From NCBI GenBank assembly GCA_963678675.1, contig OY783194.1, positions 10,880,607 through 10,944,606 on the forward strand: a stretch of DNA of 64,000 nt, given 5' to 3'. The notes beneath the pieces are model-generated. The model saw only the letters and a list, made by a program, of their open reading frames with translations, did no database searches and was not told the origin of the DNA. Shown piece after piece: positions 54,074 through 64,000 of the stretch; position 1 is the stretch's first letter; every line of letters starts with the position of its first letter. This DNA comes from Xiphydria camelus (Eukaryota > Arthropoda > Insecta > Hymenoptera > Xiphydriidae). The translations under genes and the position numbers were made by a program.

Positions 54074-56985
54074 GATGTACATCTTCATTGTAGTAGAAGT
54101 GATGAGGGTGGTTATTGGCCATTTAAGGGGGGGGGGGGGGTAGGTTTTAAAAATCAATTTTTTTTATTCCCTTTTCTTATAGTAAAATATTTAAAGAATG
54201 TTGTGTCAAAATTTCAAGTTAATCGGAGCAAAACTCTCAGCCATAAACCTTTAAGGGCCGGTTTTACCAACAGGTATAAACGCGGTATAGCGCTATACTG
54301 AGAATAGCCATAAGGCTTATTGCTGGCTATTCTCAGTATAGCGCTATACCGCGTTTATACCGTGTTGGTAAAACCGGCCCTAAGTCTCCTTTCTTCTAAT
54401 ACTGCGGTGTGGCAAGAACTCGGCGCTTTAAACGCTTGTTTCTCGAAACCAAGTTTTAAAAGTTCGTGGATATCGTCATTTAAAAATTACTGCACCGATT
54501 CTTTTCAAATTTTGTACACACTTTCTGCATATAAAATACCAGACCCCTAAGTTTTTTTTGTTACATTAAGGGGGTTTTACAGCAACAAAATTACCGATTT
54601 TTTCGTGAAAAATCGCAATTTTTACTTCAATCCACCAAAAATTTAAAAATAGACAAAAAAAATTAAAGAAAAACGTAGGGGTCTAGAAAAACATCTGTTT
54701 TAACTAAATTGCTTTGATTTTTTGATTTGAGATAATTCTACGCTGAAATATAGTGTCCACCGCAAATCATCTTTTCTAAAAAGCATCCTCGAAAATGCTT
54801 CGTCACCGGCTTATTTCTCAATATTTTAAATGTTCGAATGATGCTTTATAACATGCGAAACATTAAAATATATTTACTTCAACAATAACTCTAAAATAAA
54901 TTCGTAAAAATAGAGGTTTTCTCTACCCGTTAGACCTACCCGGGGGGGGGGGGGGGGGGGGCAATGTATTACTTCTCTAAATGCACTTTTCTTACCATCT
55001 TTTTCAAAATTTTCAGTGTATTGTTTATATTTTTATCTACAAAACAAGTCCATAAAGTCAACCATCTGGATTGGAAGATAATCGAATTTGAATATTGCTT
55101 ATTCTGCAGCTTGTCTTCATATCTAACACGTACATAATGGGACACTGCGTTACATTTTCAATTTTTACAGTGAAACGACTCTTACCATTTTCTTCAAAAA
55201 TCTTGACAATATAAAGGAATATGTGTTAGCTAATATTTTTAAAAAATGAAAATTTTTGACCATCGGGAAATGAAGATAAGGCTATCAGAAAAATGTTGAG
55301 TTTTTACTGTATGGACTACTGATGCCCCAAGCAACCCTGCCACATCTCTACGCGCCAACCTATACTTGCGTACGAGTCTATCCGTTCACGGAATACATGT
55401 GTGCGTAGACGCCCAAGATGTACAGGCATGGACAAAAAGTTCGCTTTAAGGTATAAAGGGAACTCAATGGTCGATACATCACCGAAAACGCGTACATTTT
55501 TAAGTCCGATTACTAGGAAAGTAATACCTTAAGCAGACGAAATTTTCAGTTATTGATATATCTCTATTTCTTTCTCTTTAATGGTTTTTTTTTATCAAAG
55601 CAGATCAATTACAGAGGGAGGGCCAACAACTGGGCTCGTCACTCCTACACGAATCTCAGCGATCAACGAAATATCACTCATTCTTTATTTTTCGCTAACG
55701 TGCGAGCGCGCGTGCGTGTATGGTTATACTGTTGCTACATATATCTCTTAATTAGAGAATAATCTCTGCTCCCTGAATCTTAACAATTTTCGGCAGCCTA
55801 GCGATAATAGATAAGCCAACAACTAAATTTGCAATCATCCGCAGTTTTTCAATTCATAGTAATGCAACTAGTGTACATCAAGTTATAGCGATTGCCGAAG
55901 GTTATCGGTACGCCGCCGATACCTTCCCGATATTTTGCTGTCAGGGATGGAACATGACGAGCATTTCCTAAATAATTCATCCACGCCTCACCAACTTTTT
56001 GATTTTTACCAGCGTGTACTTCTTACACAACTTCCTTAATGTCCCTTCGGATGAGGTACAATGTCTCTTAATAAATCTCTTTCACGTGGAGTGCCGATTG
56101 TTAACGTATGACAAAATTAATAACAGACATGATATACAATGGCAAGTCGTCTGGCATGTGGAAAGTTGGGGAAAGAGGGGAAGGCTTACTATGTGGTTCG
56201 TACTTTCAATCTTACCCAGACTAGATGTTTGAAAACAGTATGACAGCATTTAACGTGAGTTCAGTGTTGATGCATCCTTAGATGAAAAAAATGATATTAT
56301 TATACACAGACAGTGAAGACTGCCACATATGAACAAATGAAGTACGAACTATGTAAATATATTCTTATAATATTAATAACAGTCCACTTTACATCAACTT
56401 CAACCATGACCATCATTTAAAATGAAAATGTTCTTTCCCTGTTTGAAAGGTGTGGTACAAGACGAGGTCAGGACTCATATATAAGTCGCTGGTAGTGCGG
56501 AAATACTTCCCACGTTGGAAGGTGTAATCCAAATTCCAATGCGACCAGAACAGCAAATTCAGATGTAATTAGCTCTCTGCGATTTAAACGAAATACACTT
56601 TCCGTTCTCTGTAATTTAATATATAGTTATAATAGTGCAAAACGAAAAACATTACAGTAGAACCCTAACTATTCGGAAGCGCATTTCTCGGGACGACCCT
56701 AAACAATTTCATTCTTATTTTTTGATTAAAACATTCTTTTTTGTGATAACAGAAGTGAAAAGCATGGCGATTTCTAAACCGTCGGTTAGCTAATTATTAA
56801 TATCAGCTGAGTAACAGTCCAGAAATCGAATAATCTACATCTGCTATTGTGGAAAAAAATGCATTCGAACTGATGCAACAATGTAGTTTCGATTATCCAG
56901 GATTCAAATTATCCATCCGAATTGATGAATGTCGGATAATTGAGGTTCTACTGTACATACGAAATGCAAAATTATCAGGCGTTAC
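54074..56985. other. AT-rich DNA with two long G-runs; possible intron of the host gene
   Basis: No gene recognised. G-runs at about 54128-54141 and 54942-54961 are conspicuous. A hairpin MITE lies at 54255-54380. If the CABLES-like exon below is part of a working gene read to the left, this stretch is intron or holds exons that I failed to see. Confidence 0.4.
54255..54380. mobile_element. 126 bp hairpin MITE with TAA duplication
   Basis: The whole element is an almost perfect palindrome starting GGGCCGGTTTTACCAACA, with GCGGTATAGCGCTATACTGA in each arm. TAA stands on both sides (54252-54254, 54381-54383). The GGGCCGG start and TAA target match PIF/Harbinger ends such as Hb1 (GGGCCGGTATTAC), so an Hb1-like transposase may have moved it. 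Confidence 0.85.
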
Positions 56986-57190
56986 CTCGATAAGTGATTT
57001 TAACACATCTCCTTTTGCATCATTAAGTTTTGCTGCAAGTAAAAGACAAGCTCCTGCACATAATTTTCGTGTTTCTTTTGTTACGAAATTTCGGAGAATT
57101 AACTTCTCAAAATATACGTATGCCATGGCCACAGTTAACAGATCGATTCCATATTCCACTTTGGCTATTTTTCTCATTTCTCGTTTCAAG
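56986..57190 (-). CDS. Cables: Exon of a CABLES-like gene (cyclin-box region)
   Basis: The 205 bp minus-strand exon is bounded by an acceptor (ATTTTTAG, exon from 57190) and a donor (GTAACG below 56986), with one base then 68 uninterrupted codons. The protein reads LKREMRK, then [17 protein letters not shown] and [16 protein letters not shown] residues (here [16 protein letters not shown]). This matches the cyclin-like fold of CABLES proteins, which link CDK5/CDK2 and ABL1 kinase signalling in the nucleus and cytoplasm. It is the only clear host-gene exon here. Neighbouring exons (towards 58 kb for the 5' side, towards 55 kb for the 3' side) were not found, so introns must be long or the copy is partial. 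Confidence 0.85.
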
Positions 57191-58003
57191 CTAAAAATAG
57201 AAGATAAGTTGAACTAAATCTGCAAAATATCTATTATATGTGAAAGTTTCTATTAATATAAAATATATAAATAACAATATATTCTAATTTCTTTAAAGTA
57301 GAAAATAATTGAAATAATTGAAAAATCCAGGAAGGGTAATTGATACTCTATACAAACCTTTGTATACTAATAAACTGGTTGTTAATCACATATCAAATGT
57401 TTTCAGCAAAAATATGTTTATAATAACTACAACACTAGAAGCAATACTAATAATGGATATCAAGACAAATGTCATTATCAGTAATATGAATTATATTTTG
57501 CAATTTTTCATGAAAACCCACTCCTTGAACTCCTAAAACTCCTTGAACATACGATTTAAATTTGTCTTTAATTTGAATCGAGGTTCCATTTGGATGTTTA
57601 AAATAACTGCAGAATTTAAGAACTGAGAGAGAGAGCATTATGGATAATTACTTAGGTCACCCTCGGAAGACTTCTTGAATAGACAGAAGTGATTTTCGAC
57701 TATTTAATTGTTTAACCGTAACGATCGTTGATCGTCTGCTATTAAATTACTACATAGCACGTTAGTTTTCAAAGACACTTCTAAAGCGCCTTTAACTTTT
57801 CATAAAAATCTGAAGGACTCACGTAATTCTGAGAATAGCAGCTGAAATTATGCCGAAATCGTCATCTTATATTCCCTTTATAATCAAACAACTTTTGTTT
57901 TAAGTATTTCTTGTGACATGATAAATAATAAAAAGAAGCGATATACGAAATTACTGTTCGAATAATTCCTTTCGGCAAAATACAAATGGATGTAGGTGAA
58001 CAT
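57191..58003. other. AT-rich DNA, probably intron of the CABLES-like gene
   Basis: A minus-strand frame at 57447-57638 (LKFCSYFKHPNGTSIQIKDK) has plausible protein character, but I cannot tie it to CABLES or another family. Otherwise nothing is recognised. Confidence 0.35.
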
Positions 58004-58263
58004 GGCGCATTCCGTACCTATATAACCGGCCACGTTCTGACTCGACCATTTTTAATTGCGTCCATCTTTTTTTCTAGAATAGTCCTCGACGATAAAATAA
58101 TCATTCGACATTTTTTTCAAATTTTTCACCACGTTTTCGAGTTATAAAATAATGAAATATTGAGGAAAACGGAGTCTACTCGAACTTCGGATGATTATAA
58201 CTCCGAAAAAAAATGCTATCGACAAAAATAATGAGTAATTTTTTTTCGTCTTGAAATGCTCTA

Positions 58264-59970
58264 AGGTAAGGTGGGGCAAGAGCATTTTTGGGGCAAGTAC
58301 AGTATTTTCAATTTTTATTAAAGTTTCGTAGCGAATGGTGCTGCCATTTTTGAAAACTGTCTAATAAACTCTAACTAATCCGCCCAACACAACTCAACCA
58401 CTACCGGCCACCTGTGTCTTCCGTTGTATGAGTGACACGTCCCTTAATTTGAATGTGCATTTAGGATTGATATTCAAGTTGGTATATTTTTTTAAATCTT
58501 TAAATATCGGCGAATTAGTGCATTTTTAATTCGTAATTTTTGGTGAGTACGCATGTTAATTAAGCTGTTTTTTTAATTTAAGAGGTATTTTCGCAGTTGC
58601 TAACCTAAATTGTTGTTTTTGTTGATATGATGCACTTGCCCCGTCTATTTCCTCTAGTAGGGCTAGTGCGGCCTATTTCTCCCAGGCAAGAGCGTCATAG
58701 AGCGCACTTGCCCCGTGCAGCACCCAATACAATGATTATTTTCTTTAAATACTTATTTAAATATGCATGCGTCTAGGTAGCTTTTAAAAATAGGTGATTT
58801 ATGTTAAATACACTTTAATATTTTGATTTTCCAAAGATTTTCTTAAGGTAGTAGTCTGGTAACTTATGCCTATTTTCATGACTTCTTTGGAGGGTGGTTT
58901 TTTATAGGAAAATAAAAATGAATTATCTTGAATATTTAGAGTGTTTTTATTTACATATTGAAAATATAAAAAAAAATTTATTTGAAAAAATTTAATAGTT
59001 TATTACTATTATTATTGTCACTCGAAGTTGGAATCTCAAAAAAAATGCACGTGGGTGGCCCGGGTCCTAACTTTTTTTCTACTGAACCGATTGCTTTCAA
59101 ATTTTAACAGGCTGTTCTACACACTTATAGTTCTCGTCGGTACTAACGAGAATTTTTTTCACCCCTAACTTTTTATTTTACAACCCTTTCTTTGCTAAAA
59201 TAAAAGGACTTTTTTTTCAAAGTCCGCCATTTTGTTATTTACCCTTGAAATTTAACTTCAGTAGTTCCGACCAGAATGACATGTCTATAGATTAAGAATA
59301 ATCAAGAATATTTGATTTCAGATAACATCATGAGCCAAAATCACCCGGGCCACCCACGTGCATTTTTTTTGAGATTCCAACTTCGAGTGACAATAATAAT
59401 TATAATAAACTATTAAATTTTTTCAAATAAATTTTTTTTATATTTTCAATATGTAAATAAAAACACTAAATATTCAAGATAATTCATTTTTATTTTCCTA
59501 TAAAAAACCACCCTCCAAAGAAGTCATGAAAATAGGCATAAGTTACCAGACTACTACCTTAAGGTAGTGCGTTCTCAAACATTTCTGTGTAATTTTCTTG
59601 AGTTTGAATGTGTACTTTTAAAATTTTTAAAGTTTATAGCCCCTCTATTATTTTTGGACCAGTTTTGTTTTAATTTTATTTGAAAGTAAACATTTCATTG
59701 AGATGATTGCTCTTGTCCCGTTTATAGATCGGCACAGTTAAGCTAAAATATTGATTTCAGGGCAAGTGCGTACTTCGCATCAAAAAATTAAAAATTACAA
59801 TATTTTTAAAATCCCTAATTTTTCAAATTTTTATTGACATTGGCCAATAAAGCATACCATAACGTCTTAACTCTCATAAGCAGGCAATCCTATGACAATA
59901 ATATCAAACACATAATGAATTTACAAATTCACCTATTCATGTTGTGGTGCGCTCTTGCCCCACCTTACGT
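58264..59970. mobile_element. Element with GGGGCAAGNGC subterminal repeats (TA target)
   Basis: A(G/C)GTAAGGTGGGGCAAGAGC starts at 58264, mirrored to end at 59970, with TA outside both ends. The right arm of the host element gives the empty site (TTCTATATGATG near 62590, inverted). Further copies of the motif (GGGGCAAGTAC 58290, CACTTGCCCC 58632 and 58707, GGCAAGAGCG 58684, CTCTTGTCCCG 59710, GGGCAAGTGCG 59760) lie inside. It has no coding capacity; a foldback sits inside it. Confidence 0.8.
58847..59558. mobile_element. Foldback element with TTAA duplication
   Basis: GGTAGTAGTCTGGTAACTTA at 58847 is mirrored to 59558; arms of about 220 bp end in GCACGTGGGTGGCCCGGGT and its complement. TTAA stands at 58843-58846 and 59559-59562. 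The 275 bp centre is non-coding. TTAA suggests mobilisation by a piggyBac-type transposase. Confidence 0.85.
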
Positions 59971-60261
59971 TATAGGATAAAAAATGAAAAAATATTTTCA
60001 CAATTTTTGATTTTTTATGACCCTTTAAAGTTAAAAATTAATTTTCTTGAAATTCGTATTTTTTGTTTTTTCCTGCTTAGTCTTAAAACATTTGTAATTT
60101 AATGATGAAAATTTTAAACCATCGTTCATCGTGGAAAAACTTTTTTCTATTTTTTTTTTCATCGGGATAATGAAGTTCCGAAAGTCCTTGGGATATCAAT
60201 ATGTATAAATGTTTTTAATGCAGCATCATTTTTCTTATAATCAGAATAGGGAGGTTCGGTA

Positions 60262-60828
60262 ATTTAAAAAAAAATGAAAATCGATAGAGCTTGGGTCACA
60301 AAAACGTTAACCGAAGCTGTAGCGTAAAATATTAAGAGATAATCGTGCTATAAATATTTAAAAATCATGAATTGACGCGAGGCTAGAAAACGGGACCTCG
60401 ATACGAGGCTACGTTGCGTGACGTCAGTTGCCAGACAACCCCGCCACAACGTCCAAACTATGCTTGCAACGAGTAGATTTACCATAGAAAGTGCAACAGC
60501 CAGCAGTACGTATTAAGTAGTAGTGGCTTCAGCGCGGGTTTTAACGTCCACACGTCCAAAAATTTCATACACTTCGTTGTTGCTGTCTCGGAACTAACTA
60601 TTTCTTATTTAGTAGACGCTGCAAAGCCCGTTTAGAAGGGACAGAGTGACCAGAAATCACTCTGTATCAAGCTACACACCACATGTTCATCTGGGCCGCT
60701 AGGCCCGCCGGGTTTTTTCCGGTTGTAAAGTATTGGAAACATTTTAGCAAGGGTAGAGTTATAAATCTGTACCCTCTCTCTCTCTCTCTCTCTTACCTTT
60801 CCTTTGCGATAATAAATCATATTCTTAA
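60262..60828. other. Interior of the long-TIR element, with a TC microsatellite
   Basis: GTGACGTCAG (60419) is a CRE-like site and (TC)n lies at about 60774-60793. No coding frame is recognised. Confidence 0.35.
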
Positions 60829-61530
60829 CCCTTTCACTCAGGAATTTTTATTTTTACAGCCATATAATTGATAATGTATATTCCAGCAGTCGCCGGCAGT
60901 AGCCGAGTGGTCTAAATGCTGGCCTCTCGAAGACTGCTCGGGCGATAGGTCTAGGGTTCGAATCCCGGCTTGCGGAAAAATAATTTTTCCGGGATCCGGG
61001 GATCGAGCTAAGACCGGCTGTACTCGGGGTGGGGAGGGGGGGCTTCTGCATGGAGGACCCCCTTCCCCAGTGAGTGAGGACGGGGAGGGGCCCCCCCCTC
61101 TGGTTGGGACACCTGGGAGGGCTAGGGGACTCCTGCATGCCATCTGCATGGAGGCCCTGGGCTCACCGGGGGTCGTGGGCGGAGGGGGGGACTCCTCTCT
61201 GTCTGAGTGGCCCCAAGTGTGGCTCGGGTACAATGGTCCAAAAAGGACTGAGTGCCCGTTAAATGCTAAGTACAGTACAGGACAGTATATTCCAGCTCTT
61301 CGATGCTTAAAATTTGTTGTTTTAATAAAAAAAAATTTTTTTGCTAAATTAAATTTTTTTAGTTTATTTATAAATTTAATTTTTAATTTGTATGATAATA
61401 TATGCCTTATACGTTCGTTACAATGTCCACGAATGTACTTCTTGTGAACAAACGGTCAAAATTCTAATTTATGACCTTATATATACATTAATCCACGTGT
61501 CCACATTTGTGGTCACCATGAGCGGAAGGG
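60829..61530. mobile_element. piggyBac-type MITE carrying a SINE
   Basis: TTAA (60825-60828) is followed by CCCTTTCACTCA, and the right end TGAGCGGAAGGG is followed by TTAA (61531-61534). The ends resemble those of the piggyBac element at 48239 (CCCTTTCGC). The interior is AT-rich, with a SINE at 60888-61284. Confidence 0.7.
60888..61284 (+). mobile_element. SINE with a tRNA-Ser-like head
   Basis: The head GTAGCCGAGTGGTCTAAATG has the A box of a serine/leucine tRNA and GGTTCGAATCCC the B box, with a long variable arm between them and CGA at the anticodon position. The body is G/C-rich (GGGGAGGGG, CCCCCCCCTC) and lacks coding capacity. The 12 bp GTATATTCCAGC is repeated on both sides (60876-60887, 61285-61296), the target duplication of LINE-driven insertion. 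Confidence 0.85.
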
Positions 61531-61534
61531 TTAA

Positions 61535-61860
61535 AACTTAGGATTATAAATATCTAACATCGAGCAGTTTTTGCTTATTTCAATCCTCTCACTCAAGAAG
61601 TAATCGATTAAATTAATGTAGAAGTTTTCTTATCTATTATATAATTTGCTTTTGGGGAACATAAAAATGGTCCAACATTTGTTGCTACGGATTAAGAAAA
61701 ACCCCAAAAGAAGACCTCAATCAGACCAAGTAATCATTATCGTTCAATCTTAAATCTATGCTGATACATACATAGTTTGTAGATACAAATTACTCTTATA
61801 TTCTAATAAGATTACATAAAAATTGATAGTATCGTGATCAAATTTATAAAAAATTAATAT
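61535..61860. other. AT-rich interior, nothing recognised
   Basis: No gene, repeat or TIR that I can support. Confidence 0.4.
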
Positions 61861-62090
61861 TCAACAGTAATGTTCATCATATGATACGTTACGCAAATCT
61901 TTCATGCGTGCACTTCGTCGAAGTTTGTTTACTTCAGAATCTTTTGAGGAATTTACGTCAATCTTATTGTTTTTATCAACTTCATCTGTCTCAACAATAA
62001 GCCTTTCCTCAAATAGAAGCTTAGCCCTTTTCCCTTCTGACCATCGCTGATTCACCCCCGAAACATTTGGCGATCCAAGAGAGCCAGATA
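61861..62090 (-). CDS. C-terminal exon-like frame of unknown protein
   Basis: The minus-strand frame reads SGSLGSPNVSGVNQRWSEGK, then KLLFEERLIVETDEVDKNNK, LRRSARMKDL and DEHYC before the stop. A splice acceptor AATCAG before the codons for RWSEGK (about 62050) is possible. The composition (charged, soluble) looks like real protein. It could be the last exon of the long-TIR element's own gene or a host exon; I cannot decide. Confidence 0.35.
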
Positions 62091-62871
62091 GTTAAATCAC
62101 GTTCGCGCTATAATATGCCTGCACTGCTCCCCGGGAGAAGGCGGAGTTTGTGTCTGGCAAGTGATGTCAAACCAATAAGAAAACGTTCTCGTCCCTAACG
62201 TTATCGCCGGAGTTACAATGTGCAATTTGAAGTAGTAAATTTTATTTTTTTTTTAAATTCTTTCACGTACATGGTTACTTACACATGCATAATAGTTTCC
62301 ATAGAGAGAAATAATATAAAATATTTTTGGTCCGAACCTCCCTATTGAAATAAAGGACATTCCAGTTATATTTGAGGTGTACATTTATTCAACTGTAATA
62401 CTAATGGGACGTACATTGTTAATAAGAAGTAACTACTCAATAAATTTTCATTGTTAAATTACGAATTTTCTAAGACAAAGCTGGAAACAAATAAAAGACG
62501 CATTTCAAGAAAATTAATTGTTTAACTTCAAGGAATAATATTATAAAAAATCCAGAATGTAAAAATATTTTTACATTTTTTCATCATATAGAACATTTTA
62601 AGACAAAAAAATCACTCATTGTTTTTGTCGATAACATTTTTTTTATCGGAGATAACTCGGAATTATAAAATCATCCGAATTTCGAATACTCATTTTTCCT
62701 CAATATTTCATTATTTTATAATTCGAGAACATGGTGAACAAATTTGAAATAATTATGAAGGCTTATTTTATCGAGGACCATTCTAAATACAAAAAAAAGT
62801 GGGCGCAATTAAAAATGGTCGGGACAAAACATGGCCGGTTATACCTGTACGGAATGCCCCATACACATGTA

Positions 62872-63628
62872 TAGGGTGTAATAATCAAAAGGGCCGAAAC
62901 AGTAGGAACTTAGTTCTGTTCAGAGTTTATACACTGATCGATGGTATAACTTCATATCATCCCCTTAACCCCTAGAGGCCACACCTCTTTTCGATCACGT
63001 AGAGACCACACGGGTGCAAATATGGTTTTCACTTTTTTAAATCCTAACTCCTCGCTGCCTTAATCTTTTTTAATCGATAATGACATGAAATAGGGGTAAA
63101 ATTTTCGTTGGAATTTGGATATTTTATTTGCAAAAGCATAAAAATTCATTATTACATGAATAAATAGGTTTTACTCTACTATGCATATCCGACGAGAGAG
63201 GGGAACTTGAAATTTTTGGCCTGCCCGATTTGCACCCGTGTGGCCTCAGAGGGTTAATACTACAACTAAGTAACTCAAATTTTCGGTATTTTCAGTTATC
63301 TACTTTGTACCCAACTTTGTACGCTTTTTTTGGTGCTACAACGAAATAAGTTCTGTCATATATTTAAGGTTAGAAATCCAGTAGTACGATATAGATAGAG
63401 TCACTAAAGCGACTAATATGCATGCAATAAGTGCAAAATTTGAGTACCGAAAATTCGAGTTACCTAGTTGTAGTATTAAGGGGACGATATGACCCTCTCA
63501 CTCGAAGAATTGACAACCGAGTGGGTTCCGCGCAACCACGATCGTAGGCAGTCATATCATGGGTCTGCATTAACTCTGAATAGAATTAGGCTCCTCCTGT
63601 TGCAACCATCTTAGCCATTACACCCTGC
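62872..63628. mobile_element. Palindromic MITE interrupted by a smaller MITE
   Basis: TAGGGTGTAATAATCAAAAG at 62872 and the complement near 63628 (CCATTACACCCTG) start arms that share TTCTGTTCAGAGTT-like words, then CCCCTTAATACTACAACTA. The left arm is split at TTAA by the element at 62969-63253; without it the arms pair through AACTC(A/G)AATTTTCGGTA. Confidence 0.7.
62969..63253. mobile_element. 285 bp piggyBac-type MITE
   Basis: CCCCTAGAGGCCACAC after TTAA (62965-62968) is mirrored by GTGTGGCCTCAGAGGG before TTAA (63254-63257). Inner words CACGGGTGCAAAT / ATTTGCACCCGTG are also inverted. The partner arm near 63470 shows the empty site with a single TTAA. Confidence 0.8.
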
Positions 63629-64000
63629 ATATAAAATTAAGGTGACGATGTGATGTAGATACAAGCTAGATATTAGTTTGCAACACGTATCTTGTACATC
63701 TACGCTATTTGTTTAAAGTGCAAGTATACAAGAAAGATATGGGGCATTTTCTGTGTCAAGAAAGCCACTTTTTTCATGAGGGTCTAAAAAAAATCTGATT
63801 TTTATTTACAGTCATACTTGATGAAAAAACATTACCTGAATTTTTTTAGATTTTTTTCACGCGCCGCGTTAATGGTATACTACGATTTGAAAAATAAATG
63901 ACCCCGCACAAACCTTATGGGAACTTGTTCCCGGTGAATTTGGCTGGGCTTTACATATGTTATAGATCCTGATATTCTGATCAAAAGTTATCATTGCCGC
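63629..64000. other. AT-rich DNA to the window end
   Basis: Nothing recognised. Confidence 0.4.

Larger units (their letters stand above)
58004..62860. mobile_element. Long-TIR element (arms of about 0.54 kb) with nested insertions
   Basis: GGCGCATTCCGTAC at 58004 and GTACGGAATGCCCC ending 62860 start inverted arms that share AACCGGCCA, then long AT-rich stretches, to about 60260 (left) and 62325 (right). The left arm is interrupted by a 1.7 kb element (58264-59970). The middle, 60260-62325, holds a piggyBac-type MITE with a SINE and a minus-strand frame (61861-62090). A CAT target duplication is possible. No transposase is identified. Confidence 0.75.

Noticed and set aside
60888..60975. 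Functional tRNA-Ser gene
   Set aside because: Poor acceptor stem pairing, long non-tRNA body and a 12 bp target duplication show a SINE.
60838..61447. Proline- and glycine-rich frames
   Set aside because: Produced by the C/G-rich SINE body.

Overview
The window is eukaryotic, from an arthropod and most likely an insect. It is AT-rich with GC-rich islands and has spliced genes with short AT-rich introns. It carries a TTAGG-type telomere-like run (13992-14006) and insect-type transposons: piggyBac, PIF/Harbinger, hAT, mariner, Transib/RAG1-like and many MITEs. Some repeats recall hymenopteran genomes, but I cannot name the species. One exon of a host gene is recognisable: a CABLES-like cyclin-box exon on the minus strand at 56986-57190. 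Nearly everything else is mobile DNA, much of it nested.

Layout. (1) 1-2458: the end of an element with repeated CCACGGTACTGA motifs and a basic protein on the minus strand, then AT-rich DNA. (2) 2459-11555: a piggyBac-type element. An LTR element sits inside it (TSD ATAC). Inside that is a 6.7 kb DNA transposon with 35 bp TIRs, carrying a broken RAG1/Transib-like transposase and a second broken transposon gene, with a further MITE-in-MITE between them. (3) 11680-17868: a TE gene split by a hAT element, which itself contains an apparently intact 4.3 kb PIF/Harbinger transposon (Myb-like protein plus HARBI1-type transposase). (4) 18538-19801: two small elements. (5) 21197-31184: a second, decayed PIF/Harbinger element filled by other insertions, including a 0.5 kb-arm foldback. 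(6) 31473-35640: a MITE, then a mariner carrying an LTR. (7) 36842-54073: an element with terminal arms of about 0.55 kb. It encloses a broken gene (zinc/PIN-like/CXC-like) and several MITEs, a solo LTR, a dead mariner and a long hairpin. Its right arm was later entered by a piggyBac element and by a transposon with an intact 662-residue transposase of an RNase H-like appearance. (8) 54074-64000: the CABLES-like exon, then a 4.9 kb long-TIR element with five or more nested insertions, and a final MITE pair.

Several insertions can be read against an empty site elsewhere in the same window, so their boundaries and target duplications are unusually well supported. This holds for the LTR element in the piggyBac pair, for the two insertions in the right arm at 48-54 kb, and for the insertion at 58.3-60.0 kb.

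The most interesting signals are: the intact transposon at 51213-54033; several unrelated elements whose ends carry clustered copies of a similar short motif around ACTT; an LTR with an array of hairpins that share a constant core but have different, self-complementary stems; and the RAG1-like transposase sharing one pair of TIRs with a second gene. All identifications are from reading the sequence; no database was searched.
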